DNA from: Streptomyces sp. ATexAB-D23
GTDB taxonomy: Bacteria > Actinomycetota > Actinomycetes > Streptomycetales > Streptomycetaceae
Reading direction: 5' to 3'
Assembly (NCBI RefSeq): GCF_000373645.1
Contig: NZ_KB892021.1
Location: 31,146-95,145, forward strand
Length of the DNA stretch: 64,000 nucleotides
Position numbers and translations under genes: made by a program. Position 1 is the first letter of the stretch; each line of letters starts with the position of its first letter. Shown here in pieces: positions 8,061 to 15,586 of the stretch. The notes under the pieces were generated by a model that was not told the DNA's origin, did no database searches, and saw only the letters and a program-made list of their open reading frames with translations.

Positions 8061-9344
8061 GTGACCGAGCCCCTGTCCGAACACAGCGCGGACGTCATCG
8101 TCGTCGGGGCGGGCCCAGCCGGCTCCACGACTGCCTACTACCTCGCCAAGGCCGGGCTCGACGTCCTCCTTCTGGAGAAGACCGCGTTCCCCCGCGAGAA
8201 GGTCTGCGGCGACGGCCTCACGCCGCGCGCCACCAAGCAGCTCGTCTCCATGGGGATCGACATCTCCGAAGAGGCCGGCTGGCTGCGCAACAAGGGCCTG
8301 CGCATCATCGGCGGCGGAGTCCGGCTCCAGCTGGACTGGCCGGATCTCGCCTCCTACCCGGACTACGGACTCGTCCGCAAGCGCGACGACTTCGACGAAC
8401 AGCTGGCCCGCCAGGCGCAGAAGGCCGGCGCGCGACTGCACGAGCGGTGCAACGTCGGCGCGCCGATCACCGACGAGCGCACCGGCCGGATCACCGGGGT
8501 GCACGCGAAGCTCGGCGAGGAGAAGACCCCGGTCACCTTCCACGCCCCGCTCGTCGTCGCCGCCGACGGCAACTCCACCCGGCTCTCCCTCGCGATGGGC
8601 CTGCACCGCCGCGAGGACCGCCCGATGGGCGTCGCGGTCCGCACGTACTTCACCTCGCCCCGGCACGACGACGACTACCTGGAATCCTGGCTGGAGCTGT
8701 GGGACCGCAGGGGCCCGCAGGAGAAGCTGCTGCCCGGCTACGGCTGGATCTTCGGCATGGGCGACGGCACCTCCAACGTCGGCCTCGGCATCCTCAACTC
8801 CTCGTCCGCCTTCAAGGAGCTGGACTGGCGTGAGGTCCTCAAGGCGTGGTGCGCGTCCATGCCGGCGGACTGGGGCTACACCCCGGAGAACATGACGATG
8901 CCGATCCGCGGCGCCGCCCTCCCGATGGCCTTCAACCGCCAGCCGCACTACACCAAGGGCCTGCTGCTGGTCGGCGACGCGGGCGGCATGGTCAACCCGT
9001 TCAACGGCGAGGGCATCGCGTACGCCATGGAGTCCGGCCAGATCGCGGCCGACGTCATCGTCCAGGCACACGCCCGCGCGACCCCGGCCCAGCGGGAACT
9101 GGCGCTGAGCAACTACCCGAAGGTGCTCAAGGAGACCTACGGCGGCTACTACACGATGGGCCGCGCCTTCGTGAAGCTGATCGGCAACCCGAAGGTCATG
9201 AAGGTCGCCACCCAGCGCGGCCTCACCCACCCGCTGCTGATGAAGTTCACCCTGAAGATGCTCGCCAACCTCACCGACCCGTCGGGCGGCGACGCGATGG
9301 ACCGCATCATCAACGGCCTGGCGAAGGTGGCACCCAGCTCCTAA
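8061..9344 (+). CDS. Geranylgeranyl-reductase-family flavoprotein, likely menaquinone side-chain reductase
   Basis: This 427-residue FAD protein reduces isoprenyl double bonds in its family; in a menaquinone-using actinomycete the likely substrate is the menaquinone tail. Motifs: dinucleotide fold VIVVGAGPAGSTT (G16, G18, G21), FPREKVCGDGLTPRA with the family cysteine, VVAADGNSTRLS, and LLLVGDAGGMVNPFNGEGIA for FAD ribose/phosphate binding. I chose GTG 8061, which has GGGAGA seven bases upstream, rather than the in-frame GTG 8031. A hairpin follows at 9361. An archaeal-lipid-type role is improbable in this context; carotenoid or chlorophyll use is possible but unsupported. Confidence 0.88.
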   Translation: MTEPLSEHSADVIVVGAGPAGSTTAYYLAKAGLDVLLLEKTAFPREKVCGDGLTPRATKQLVSMGIDISEEAGWLRNKGLRIIGGGVRLQLDWPDLASYPDYGLVRKRDDFDEQLARQAQKAGARLHERCNVGAPITDERTGRITGVHAKLGEEKTPVTFHAPLVVAADGNSTRLSLAMGLHRREDRPMGVAVRTYFTSPRHDDDYLESWLELWDRRGPQEKLLPGYGWIFGMGDGTSNVGLGILNSSSAFKELDWREVLKAWCASMPADWGYTPENMTMPIRGAALPMAFNRQPHYTKGLLLVGDAGGMVNPFNGEGIAYAMESGQIAADVIVQAHARATPAQRELALSNYPKVLKETYGGYYTMGRAFVKLIGNPKVMKVATQRGLTHPLLMKFTLKMLANLTDPSGGDAMDRIINGLAKVAPSS

Positions 9345-9360
9345 CGTCCGTTCACGAGCC

Positions 9361-9392
9361 GACCCCGCCACCCCTGCCGGGGCGGCGGGGTC
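9361..9392 (+). terminator. Hairpin terminator after the prenyl reductase gene
   Basis: GACCCCGCC (9361-9369) pairs perfectly with GGCGGGGTC (9384-9392), with a further CCCC/GGGG pairing inside the loop. It lies 16 bp after the stop codon; there is no T-tract, as is usual in Streptomyces. Confidence 0.7.
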
Positions 9393-9492
9393 CTGCCTGA
9401 TACGTGCGGCCGGTTACGTGCAGGAGTCTGGCGTGGCGTCCGTCGCCGACCGCGTGTCGGCGCGCATGCCTTCCGGGGGGAGGGGGGCTCGG

Positions 9493-10128
9493 TCAGACCT
9501 GGCATGCGGGAAGCCAGCCGAGTTCGCGTGCGGCTTGCAGATCCTGGTATGCCTGCGTACGCCCCACACATGTCTGGGGGCAGACGTCCTCCTCGATCAC
9601 TCTGCGCATCGACTTCTCGGCCTGCGCCTCCCTTACGATGTCGGCCGTGTAGTGGATACGGGGGAGGTATTCGATACACCACTTCCTCCCGGTCCGGCGC
9701 CGAAGCTCCTTGAGCAGGGTCAGTTGATCACCGGGCAAATGGTCTCCGACCTTGAAGAGCGGAGGAGTGGACCACCCTTCCGCCGTCCACTCCCAGCCCT
9801 TTTCAGTCTTCCGAACGGCGAGGGGCACCATTGTGAGTGCAAGGGGCAGGGCCAGCTTTCGAACGGAGGTGCGGACTTGGTCCCGGTCCAGGTCGGAGGT
9901 CACCCCGTGGACCGTGGTGCCGCCTACCTGCTCCGTGAAACCCCCGTCGCAGATCTCCAGGCCAATACACAGCTCGACCTGGCTGGCGTCGCACCTTATG
10001 GAGATGCGGAAGCGGGGCGGGTACAAGTGCCCGGCTACCGTCACCATCTCGTCCTCGAACCAGGATTCGTCGCCCTCGTGCTCCCAGGTCGGTTCAACGT
10101 ACATTCCTTGGTTCCAGTAGCCGGTCAC
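9493..10128 (-). CDS. Hypothetical protein, second gene of an unknown leftward pair
   Basis: GTG 10128 is used because the upstream gene's stop overlaps it as GTGA and GGGGGAG stands just ahead; 211 residues. The N-terminal half is rich in Trp, Glu and Asp (WFEDEMVTVAG, RFRISIRCDASQVELCIGLE). The C-terminal half has a basic helix (LLKELRRRTGRKWCIEYLP) and a Cys/Gln segment (EEDVCPQTCVGRTQAYQDL). I do not recognise a domain. Codon use is less extreme in GC3 than in the core genes, which fits an accessory region. It begins a block absent from the pathway logic on either side. Confidence 0.65.
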   Translation of the reverse strand: MTGYWNQGMYVEPTWEHEGDESWFEDEMVTVAGHLYPPRFRISIRCDASQVELCIGLEICDGGFTEQVGGTTVHGVTSDLDRDQVRTSVRKLALPLALTMVPLAVRKTEKGWEWTAEGWSTPPLFKVGDHLPGDQLTLLKELRRRTGRKWCIEYLPRIHYTADIVREAQAEKSMRRVIEEDVCPQTCVGRTQAYQDLQAARELGWLPACQV

Positions 10129-10349
10129 TGCGCTCCCCCGTCCCCGTCGCCCTTGAGCGCGCTCATCATGAGCAGGCACAAAGTAGTGGCACCGACGAAC
10201 GCAACCGCGGCCTCGCGGATGGCCGCCGTGACGGGGTTTTGGTCGAGTACTGCGAGGGTCACGGCCACGGACGTCGCGAGGAGACCCACGAGGACGGCCA
10301 CCAATAGGCGGTAGTGAGTAGCGTTCACAGCGCCACTCTTACTCTCCAT
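10125..10349 (-). CDS. Small two-helix membrane protein, first gene of the unknown pair
   Basis: A 74-residue protein from ATG 10349 with two hydrophobic segments, YRLLVAVLVGLLATSVAVTL at about 13-32 and AAVAFVGATTLCLLMMSA at about 47-64, and a short acidic/Gly tail. Its stop overlaps the next start (GTGA), so the two are translated together and their products may work together. Starts further in (GTG at residue 8) or further out (10382) are possible. No family recognised. Confidence 0.6.
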   Translation of the reverse strand: MESKSGAVNATHYRLLVAVLVGLLATSVAVTLAVLDQNPVTAAIREAAVAFVGATTLCLLMMSALKGDGDGGAQ

Positions 10350-10622
10350 AGCGGAGCCGATCCAGCGTTTCGCGGTCCGCAAAAGCAGCGCCAGAAAAGT
10401 GGACAGCCTCTGAACTGGGCAGGTTCCGTCGCCCCCGGCTGATCAGGACAGAAGCTCACCGGAGTTGGATTGTTCCGGGCAGGCCGTGGGAGATCGTGCA
10501 GACCGTGCGCGCCCTGGGGAGCAACACGTGGCCCTACGGAACTGGATCCGCGCCGGCCGCACCCGCGGCGGCAGCGTCGGCCGGTCTGTCGTCTCGGCCC
10601 CGGCCGGCCGCCATGCGTGCCG

Positions 10623-11009
10623 TCAGGATCGCGGGCAACTTCGCGGTCCCGAAGGCGTGAGCGTCAGGTGGCGCACGGGGCGCACGTGCCACTCGATGTG
10701 GCGTCCCTTGCGGAGTAGGAGGGTGAATCCGCACGATTCGCCGCGATGGAGCGCCCCGAGAGCCTGCACCCAGCCACCCTGGCCGGCCCAGTGGAGAGCC
10801 CTTGTCGTCTCGCGAGGTGTCAGCCCCAGGACATGGCTCGTACGGAGCTGTACGCGGATGATCCGGATCGCGTCGCGGGGGCCGGGCAAGATACGGAGGT
10901 CGATGGGTTCCGGGACGAATCCGGTGGCGGGGCCGTACCGGAGCACTTCGAACCGGAAGCCGTGCGCTACGAGTGCCGATACGGGAGTGGCTCGGGGGGA
11001 TGTACGCAA
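10623..11009 (-). CDS. Conserved-looking hypothetical protein, start uncertain
   Basis: Minus-strand codons through here show a strong G/C third-position bias and a sensible protein: FRFEVLRYGPATGF, LPGPRDAIRIIRVQL, LHWAGQGGWVQALGALHRGE, CGFTLLLRKGRHIEWHVRPV. TTG 11009 (LRTSPRATPV) is one possible start; the frame stays open to 11156. The core could be a small DNA- or protein-binding domain, but I do not recognise it. It lies downstream of the DUF397 gene in the same direction, separated by a paired 16-bp motif, so it may be part of the same regulatory module. No gene is seen in 10350-10622. Confidence 0.5.
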   Translation of the reverse strand: MRTSPRATPVSALVAHGFRFEVLRYGPATGFVPEPIDLRILPGPRDAIRIIRVQLRTSHVLGLTPRETTRALHWAGQGGWVQALGALHRGESCGFTLLLRKGRHIEWHVRPVRHLTLTPSGPRSCPRS

Positions 11010-11166
11010 GGTCGACCGTCCGATCGAGGCGTGCCCATGGGGCGGGCAGCGTGAAGCCTTCAATGGGCTTGAGACAAAGGGAAGTTGCGCCGATGAAGAG
11101 CACGGCCGAGTGATGCGCCCGACTGCGTTCACGACGTACGGTGACGACAGCGTCACCGGCCTGTGC

Positions 11167-11198
11167 GGTGCAACAGTGGGACGTCCCTAAGTTGTGCC
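11167..11198. promoter_or_regulatory. Head-to-head pair of a 16-bp motif (sites C and D)
   Basis: GTCCCACTGTTGCACC is read on the minus strand at 11182-11167, and GTCCCTAAGTTGTGCC on the plus strand at 11183-11198. They abut to form an imperfect 32-bp palindrome. Site C differs by one base from site A and site D by two bases from site B (12400-12431). Likely an operator of the enclosed HTH regulator, or a module boundary. Confidence 0.6.
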
Positions 11199-11263
11199 GC
11201 CCGATATGGACGCCCTCCGCCTGCCGTCTTCCGTGCAGGTGGAGGGCGCTCGGCGCGAGTCGG

Positions 11264-11479
11264 TCAGATCAAGTGGTCGAACTCACCAGCCTTGACACCC
11301 AGGACGAAGGCACGGAGTTTGGCCACGCTCGTCGTGACGACCACATCGGGGTCGTCGCTTTCGCGCATCCTGATCGAGCCGTCCACAGGGGCCAGCTCGA
11401 TGCAGCTCTGGTTGTTGTCCGCTCCCGAGTACGAGGACTTCTGCCAGTTGATTGCGTCGGTCATGTCGCGTTGACTCAC
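11264..11479 (-). CDS. DUF397 domain protein, partner of the adjacent HTH-DUF5753 regulator
   Basis: A 71-residue DUF397 protein: INWQKSSYSGADNNQSCIEL, then IRMRESDDPDVVVTTSVAKL and FVLGVKAGEFDHL. The KSSYS start and the C-I-E-L centre are typical, while the usual VRDSKDP strand is here VRMRESDDPD-like. GTG 11479 overlaps the HTH gene's stop (GTGA); an in-frame ATG at 11464 is the alternative. In Streptomyces these proteins are encoded beside HTH-DUF5753 regulators (the WhiJ/BldB-type arrangement) and are thought to modulate them, sometimes in a toxin/antitoxin-like way. Confidence 0.85.
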   Translation of the reverse strand: MSQRDMTDAINWQKSSYSGADNNQSCIELAPVDGSIRMRESDDPDVVVTTSVAKLRAFVLGVKAGEFDHLI

Positions 11480-12324
11480 ATTTCCTGTGCGATGAGTTGG
11501 ATGAATTCAGCCGACTCCTCCGGAGTGAGGGAGATCGACTCGATGGAGCCAAGGAGTTCTCGATACCTGGCGAGCTGGGCTTCGGCATCCAGGAACCCTG
11601 CGTCGAAAGCGCTGTCGATCTGTACGGTATCGAGCGCTGGGATGCCGGCCCCGGCGTACAGCATCGAGTGCACCGAGCCGGTGATCCGTGCCGCGAACGG
11701 GATGACGCGGATCGTCACGGAAGGCCATGCGGACACGGTGTGAAGAAGACCGAGCTGTTCTCTCATGGTGTCGCCGTCGCAATACCGCATGCGCAGGGCT
11801 GCCTCGTGGATGAAGGCTTCGAACAGCGTGGGCGCGGGCCGGTCGAAAATCTCGCGGCGTCTTGCGCGGTGCTCTACGCGGGCGTTCAGCTCTGCGGTCG
11901 GGAGATCGGAAACGCCGCTTCGGATCAGATCCCGTGCGTACGCCTCTGTTTGGAAGATTCCCGGAACGTTCAGCATCTGAATGGCACGGATATAGGTGGC
12001 GTGATGCTCCAGTTCGGCCAGGTCCAGGAATCCCGGTGAGAGTATTCCTCGGTAGTCGTCCCACCAGCCCTTGGTGCGCTCCTCGGCCATACGTGCGAGC
12101 GCGTCGACCAGATGCTTGTCGCCGGCCGAGTAGTGAGCCGCGAGGCGGCGGACGCGCTGGTCGCTCACTCCGTAGCGGCCGGACTCGATGTGACTGATCT
12201 GGGCGCGCTCGCCGCCCAGGTAGGCGGCGGCTTCACTTCCGGACATTCCGGCGCGCTCGCGCAGCTTGCGAAGCTCCGCGCCCAACCGCTTCTGCCTGGC
12301 GGTCGGATAGCTCCTCGGCGGCAT
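11476..12324 (-). CDS. HTH (XRE)-DUF5753 transcriptional regulator
   Basis: A 282-residue regulator. The helix-turn-helix lies at about residues 14-68 (LGAELRKLRERAGMSGSEAA, then AQISHIESGRYGVSDQRVRR). The DUF5753 ligand/partner domain follows, with the signature YIRAIQMLNVPGIFQTEAYA and later FEAFIHEAALRM and LLHTVSAWPSVTIRVIPFA. ATG 12324 follows GGGGAGGG. It is coupled to the DUF397 gene. Two adjacent copies of a 16-bp motif (12400-12431) sit 76 bp upstream of its start and two more lie beyond DUF397, making them candidate binding sites. Confidence 0.9.
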   Translation of the reverse strand: MPPRSYPTARQKRLGAELRKLRERAGMSGSEAAAYLGGERAQISHIESGRYGVSDQRVRRLAAHYSAGDKHLVDALARMAEERTKGWWDDYRGILSPGFLDLAELEHHATYIRAIQMLNVPGIFQTEAYARDLIRSGVSDLPTAELNARVEHRARRREIFDRPAPTLFEAFIHEAALRMRYCDGDTMREQLGLLHTVSAWPSVTIRVIPFAARITGSVHSMLYAGAGIPALDTVQIDSAFDAGFLDAEAQLARYRELLGSIESISLTPEESAEFIQLIAQEM

Positions 12325-12399
12325 GGGCCCTCCCCTTCGTACGGGTACGAGTGTGCCGCGCCACCGGGTCACTGGTCCACTCGTACGAGTGCTACAGCC

Positions 12400-12431
12400 G
12401 TCCCATTGTTGCACCGTCCCAATGTTGTGCC
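12400..12431. promoter_or_regulatory. Tandem pair of a 16-bp motif (sites A and B)
   Basis: GTCCCATTGTTGCACC (12400-12415) is followed without a gap by GTCCCAATGTTGTGCC (12416-12431). They lie between the divergent HTH gene (12324) and the ATP-binding protein gene (12584). The same motif recurs at 11167-11198. A GTACGAG palindrome-like stretch lies just left, near 12380. Confidence 0.6.
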
Positions 12432-12583
12432 CTAGCGTCCTTCGGTGTCGGCCGGAAAACGGCTCGGTGACCCGAAGTGCAGCCCTCCACAGGTGAGTTC
12501 ACCTTGCCCGGGACCGGCCGATGTCACGGCTCACCGGAACGGGCCGGCGTACCGGAGACCCGCTCACGTAGGGAGACCGCGTC

Positions 12584-13057
12584 ATGACCTCCGTAACCGT
12601 TCCGTCCCCGCCCGTCCCGTACCTTCCCCAGCGTGGCGAGCGTTACCGGCTCGTCGCACCGAACAGCCCCACGGCGCCCCGTGTCGCGCGGGACTTCGTG
12701 GGGACGCTGCTGCGGGCTACCGAGCACCCCGGGCTGGTCGACGACGCCCGGTTGTGCGTGAGCGAGGTGGTTTCCAACGCGCACTGCCATACCGGGTCGG
12801 CACGCATCCGGGTCGATGTGACGGTGAACCGGCGTCAGGTGATGGTCTATGTGACCGACGACGAGCCGAACCGGCTGCCGAAGCCGGGGACCGCGCCGGA
12901 CGCGGAGAGTGGACGCGGGCTCCTCATCGTGGAGAGCCTGACCGATCGTTGGGGGACCACGACGCGCGGCGGGCGGGCAGGGCACGCCAAGACGGTCTGG
13001 TTCGTCCTGCTCGAACCGGGGCCGTGTGCCGGGGGCGCGTCACGTACGACGGGATGA
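12584..13057 (+). CDS. Small ATP-binding protein of the anti-sigma/SpoIIAB-like GHKL type
   Basis: A 157-residue single-domain protein with the GHKL ATP-binding pattern: N-box LCVSEVVSNAHCHTG (the E and N coordinate Mg-ATP), G1-like VYVTDDEPNRLPKPG and G2-like SGRGLLIVESLTDRWG. Such proteins act as serine kinases or anti-sigma/anti-anti-sigma switches in the cytoplasm. The start ATG 12584 has GGGAGA eight bases upstream. It is divergent from the HTH-DUF5753/DUF397 pair, the usual third member of that arrangement. A perfect 10-bp hairpin follows. Confidence 0.85.
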   Translation: MTSVTVPSPPVPYLPQRGERYRLVAPNSPTAPRVARDFVGTLLRATEHPGLVDDARLCVSEVVSNAHCHTGSARIRVDVTVNRRQVMVYVTDDEPNRLPKPGTAPDAESGRGLLIVESLTDRWGTTTRGGRAGHAKTVWFVLLEPGPCAGGASRTTG

Positions 13058-13063
13058 ACGCCT

Positions 13064-13168
13064 GGGCCGTCGGGCGCGTGGCTTGGCCGTCCCGCGCTCG
13101 GTGAAACGGGCGCTGTTCGCCCCGTTTCACGGCCGTACGCGGTCGGCGTCCGGCAGGTTCGCGATGTC
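13064..13168. repeat. Left copy of a diverged direct repeat (about 105 bp)
   Basis: Starts GGGCCGTCGGG and ends GCGATGTC; alignable along its length with 16298-16408 (first 40 columns ungapped with about 8 differences, last 38 columns similar). Read on the minus strand, both copies would end a frame as DIAxLPDxxRVR-x-stop, reminiscent of the centre of DUF397 proteins. The rest of 13169-13352 holds no gene; an imperfect inverted repeat (ATGCA...TGCAT) lies at about 13248-13279. Confidence 0.65.
13101..13130 (+). terminator. Perfect 10-bp hairpin behind the ATP-binding protein gene
   Basis: GTGAAACGGG (13101-13110) pairs with CCCGTTTCAC (13121-13130) around a 10-base loop. It lies 43 bp after the stop codon and inside the left diverged repeat; in the right copy the same hairpin is imperfect. 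Confidence 0.7.
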
Positions 13169-13352
13169 ATCGGGGCAGACTCGATCGTTCCGAGATCAGG
13201 TGCGGTGCCTGTTGGTCTGGAAAGTTGAGGTCCTCCGGAGCTGTTTATGCAATGACGCGCATAGTCGCGTTCCTGCATGGACGTACTCCCGCCCCGCTCC
13301 TACTGTCGTGACAAGTGGCCCGCAGGGGGCCGCCGGCAGGGGGTTCGTAGCC

Positions 13353-13559
13353 ATGGCTCGCGAGGAACTGACCCGACTCACCGGCAACGCGAACGGGAAC
13401 TGCAACAACGACGACTGCCCGAACGTCTACCGAGCCTCTGACGGCTCCATCGTGGTTCAGGGAGACGCTGACCCCACCTTCCGGCCTCCGGCCGGTGAAG
13501 GTCTCGTTCGCATCCCTGAGAGCGTCCTGAGGGAGGCTGTTCGTGCTCTTGGATGGTGA
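13353..13559 (+). CDS. Small Cys-containing protein of a DUF6879/HTH module
   Basis: A 68-residue protein with the pattern C-N-N-D-D-C-P-N-V-Y and later SIVVQGDADPTFRPP, ending VRIPESVLREAVRAL. The CPxVY...VQG layout is what I recall from small proteins encoded just before DUF6879 genes in Streptomyces. Its function is unknown; the two cysteines could bind metal. ATG 13353 has only a weak AGGGGG upstream. Its stop overlaps the next gene by 17 bp, so translation is coupled. Confidence 0.7.
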   Translation: MAREELTRLTGNANGNCNNDDCPNVYRASDGSIVVQGDADPTFRPPAGEGLVRIPESVLREAVRALGW

Positions 13560-14067
13560 GGACTGGACCGCCAAGGTTCAGGGTTTCAAACAGGAAGCAT
13601 GGCGGCTTGAGACGCTTCCCTGGTACCGGGTTCCGGGCGAGGACGGAGATATCCGGGACTTCCTGGCAGGGCAGCGGATCGACCCTCGGAACTATTGTTC
13701 CGGCTACACGGAGGGCTTGAAGAAGATCAGGGCGGAAGGACGGTCCAAGGGGCGCGTTCACATCGTCAGGCAGCCACTCACGGACTATCTCCGCTTCGAG
13801 TTCATGTACTACGAGGTTCACTCCCTGGCCGGGGATGACATCCGGATCCTGGACGTGACCGATCACCCCGACCCCCTTGAGGGGGTTCAGGACTTCTGGC
13901 TGTTCGATAGGTCGGAAGTGGTCCTCATGAACTACGCGGATGACGGCACGCAGATCAGTCGGGAGCTGTACGAGGGCGACCCGACTCCGTACATCGAATA
14001 CCAGCGGATCGCCCTCGCGGAATCAGTGCCGTTCAGGGAGTACGTCAGCGGTGGCTATCGAGCCTGA
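13543..14067 (+). CDS. DUF6879 family protein
   Basis: A 174-residue protein starting at GTG 13543 (GGGAGG upstream). It shows the family layout: FKQEAWRLETLPWYRVPGED, then DFLAGQRIDPRN, followed by VRQPLTDYLRFEFMYYE, EDIRILDV-like GDDIRILDVTDHPDP, DFWLFDRSEVVLMNY and a C-terminal IALAESVPFREYV. DUF6879 proteins are encoded next to HTH-DUF5753 regulators and are presumed to act with them; the biochemical role is unknown to me. It overlaps both neighbours by 17 bp, so all three genes form one translational unit. Confidence 0.85.
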   Translation: MLLDGEDWTAKVQGFKQEAWRLETLPWYRVPGEDGDIRDFLAGQRIDPRNYCSGYTEGLKKIRAEGRSKGRVHIVRQPLTDYLRFEFMYYEVHSLAGDDIRILDVTDHPDPLEGVQDFWLFDRSEVVLMNYADDGTQISRELYEGDPTPYIEYQRIALAESVPFREYVSGGYRA

Positions 14068-14887
14068 TGAGCTGGACCGGTCGGGACGTGAACTCGCGGC
14101 CATGCTCAAGCACCTTCGCAAGCAAGCCGGACTCTCAGGGGACCGGCTTGCCGCGCGTTGCAACATGTCTCAATCCAAGATCAGTCGAATTGAGAGTAAC
14201 AAGGGACGCCCATCCCTCCTGGATGTCGAGCAGATCCTTCGGGGTCTCGACGCTCCCCCAGCTGTCTCGGCCGAAGCGATGGCTATAGCCCGAATCGCAC
14301 AGACGGAGTGGCAGAACGGAAGGACGCTCCGAAGGAAGGGTCTGGACAAGAAACAGTTGCAGCTGGCCGGACTTGAGGAGTCCTCCAAGAGGTTCCGATA
14401 CTTCCTTCTCTCCATGGTTACCGGACTCCTGGCCACGCCTGAATACGTTCGCGCCAGTCTGGCCCAGGCGCCCCCGGAGCAGCAGGCCAAAGCCGTAGCA
14501 ATGAAACTGGACCGACAAAAGGTTCTGTTTGATCGCTCCAAAAAGTTCACGTTCATCCTCACCGAGCAAGCTGTTAGATACCCGCTCGTTCCCCCTCACG
14601 AGTTGGCCATGCAGATTGACCGGCTTGCATCCTTCACTCGCCAGCCAAATATTCAACTGGGCATAATCCCGATGGGAGTTCACTTCACTTCCGGATCCTT
14701 GAATACGTTCACCATCTATGACGACACCCTGGCGACGGCTGAACTGGATCTGGGTGCTATTGTTTTCCGCGACAACCGGGATGTCCAGGACCTGATTATT
14801 CGGTTCACCTCGTATGAGGAACACGCCATATTCGGGGATGACGCCAGGGAGCGTCTGCAAGCCTGGGCCGAAGACTGCCGCAGGTGA
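14051..14887 (+). CDS. HTH (XRE)-DUF5753 regulator of the DUF6879 module
   Basis: A 278-residue regulator beginning at GTG 14051. The helix-turn-helix is at about residues 12-66 (LAAMLKHLRKQAGLSGDRLA, CNMSQSKISRIESNKGRPSL). The DUF5753 part includes FRYFLLSMVTGLLATPEYVR, then FTFILTEQAVRYPLVPP and IQLGIIPMGVHFTSGSLNTF. Codons such as AAA, AAT, ATT and ATA are much commoner than in the core genes, suggesting acquisition by transfer. It may control its own three-gene unit and possibly the downstream methyltransferase pair. Confidence 0.9.
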   Translation: MAIEPDELDRSGRELAAMLKHLRKQAGLSGDRLAARCNMSQSKISRIESNKGRPSLLDVEQILRGLDAPPAVSAEAMAIARIAQTEWQNGRTLRRKGLDKKQLQLAGLEESSKRFRYFLLSMVTGLLATPEYVRASLAQAPPEQQAKAVAMKLDRQKVLFDRSKKFTFILTEQAVRYPLVPPHELAMQIDRLASFTRQPNIQLGIIPMGVHFTSGSLNTFTIYDDTLATAELDLGAIVFRDNRDVQDLIIRFTSYEEHAIFGDDARERLQAWAEDCRR

Positions 14888-14976
14888 TCTTTAATCAACA
14901 ACATGAATATTTCGTCGGATCGCTCCGTAACTCGGGGATCATCTCTCCCACCACGAATCACCGGAGGCGCGACGGC

Positions 14977-15018
14977 ATGGCAGCACTGGCGAGATCGCGG
15001 GAGCACGTAGCCCCCTGA
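14977..15018 (+). CDS. Possible 13-codon leader ORF
   Basis: ATG 14977 has a strong GGAGG at 14963-14967 and opens a 13-codon frame reading MAALARSREHVAP before a TGA at 15016. It sits 48 bp before the start of the Cys/His-tailed protein gene. It could be a leader peptide controlling the downstream genes or a tiny gene product; a chance ORF cannot be excluded. Most of 14888-14976 holds no other gene. Confidence 0.4.
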   Translation: MAALARSREHVAP

Positions 15019-15066
15019 GACCCGCGCCTCCATCACCCGAGCACGACCACGTGAAGGGAACCACTG

Positions 15067-15519
15067 ATGGCAACTGCGGTACAGGTCCGAGACCCTCGGA
15101 ACTGCGTCCCCACCCAGGTGTGGGACCGGGAAGTCCGACTCATCATGCGGGACCACGCCATGGAGCGTGAACTCGCTGAGCGCACCTTCGGCCAGGCCGT
15201 CGCCTACTTGGTGACCTCGGCCGAGCGCCCCGAGACCCGCATGGGCCCCTCCCCTGCCGTGGATCTGGGTGTCCACTCGTTCGTGCTCGACTCGATGAAC
15301 TACATGGCGTTCTGCGACCAGCACGCGGGACGCTACATCCACCATGTTCCGCACCTGCCCGGAGAGGGTACGCAGGGGCCACCCGCACTGGGGGACACAA
15401 CCAAGGCCATCAGGACCACCGGCTTCGAGATCGACCCGGAGCTGTGGACCATGGAGGACGCCGCCGACTGCTCCCAGTGTCACGCCGGGTGCACGGACAG
15501 CCCCAACAGCGGGAAGTAA
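15067..15519 (+). CDS. Conserved actinobacterial protein with CSQCH-x-GC tail
   Basis: A 150-residue protein with GAAGGGA upstream of ATG 15067. The centre reads AVDLGVHSFVLDSMNYMAFC then AGRYIHHVPHLPGEG, which matches a Streptomyces family I recall (often labelled glycine-rich-domain protein) with consensus D-x-G-W-H-T-F. The C-terminus carries DCSQCHAGCTDSP, a Cys/His cluster able to bind a metal ion. Function is unknown. It is followed by a 13-bp perfect hairpin and then a SAM methyltransferase 67 bp downstream, so it may be the substrate or partner of that enzyme; this is inference. Confidence 0.8.
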   Translation: MATAVQVRDPRNCVPTQVWDREVRLIMRDHAMERELAERTFGQAVAYLVTSAERPETRMGPSPAVDLGVHSFVLDSMNYMAFCDQHAGRYIHHVPHLPGEGTQGPPALGDTTKAIRTTGFEIDPELWTMEDAADCSQCHAGCTDSPNSGK

Positions 15520-15535
15520 CACCGCACGGACTGGG

Positions 15536-15565
15536 ACAACTCCCCTCGGAGACGAGGGGAGTTGT
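15536..15565. promoter_or_regulatory. 13-bp perfect hairpin with GAGA loop between two genes
   Basis: ACAACTCCCCTCG (15536-15548) and CGAGGGGAGTTGT (15553-15565) are fully complementary around a GAGA tetraloop (GNRA type). It lies 16 bp after the stop of the Cys/His-tailed gene and 21 bp before the methyltransferase start, so it may terminate, attenuate or stabilise the message. Confidence 0.75.
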
Positions 15566-15586
15566 CACCATGAGGAAAGGTTCTGC

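Noticed and set aside
10465..11190. A 241-codon plus-strand frame in the accessory block.
   Set aside because: Opposite to the better-supported minus-strand frame at 10623-11009; the translation is Arg/Gly-rich without any motif, and third-position bias favours the minus strand.
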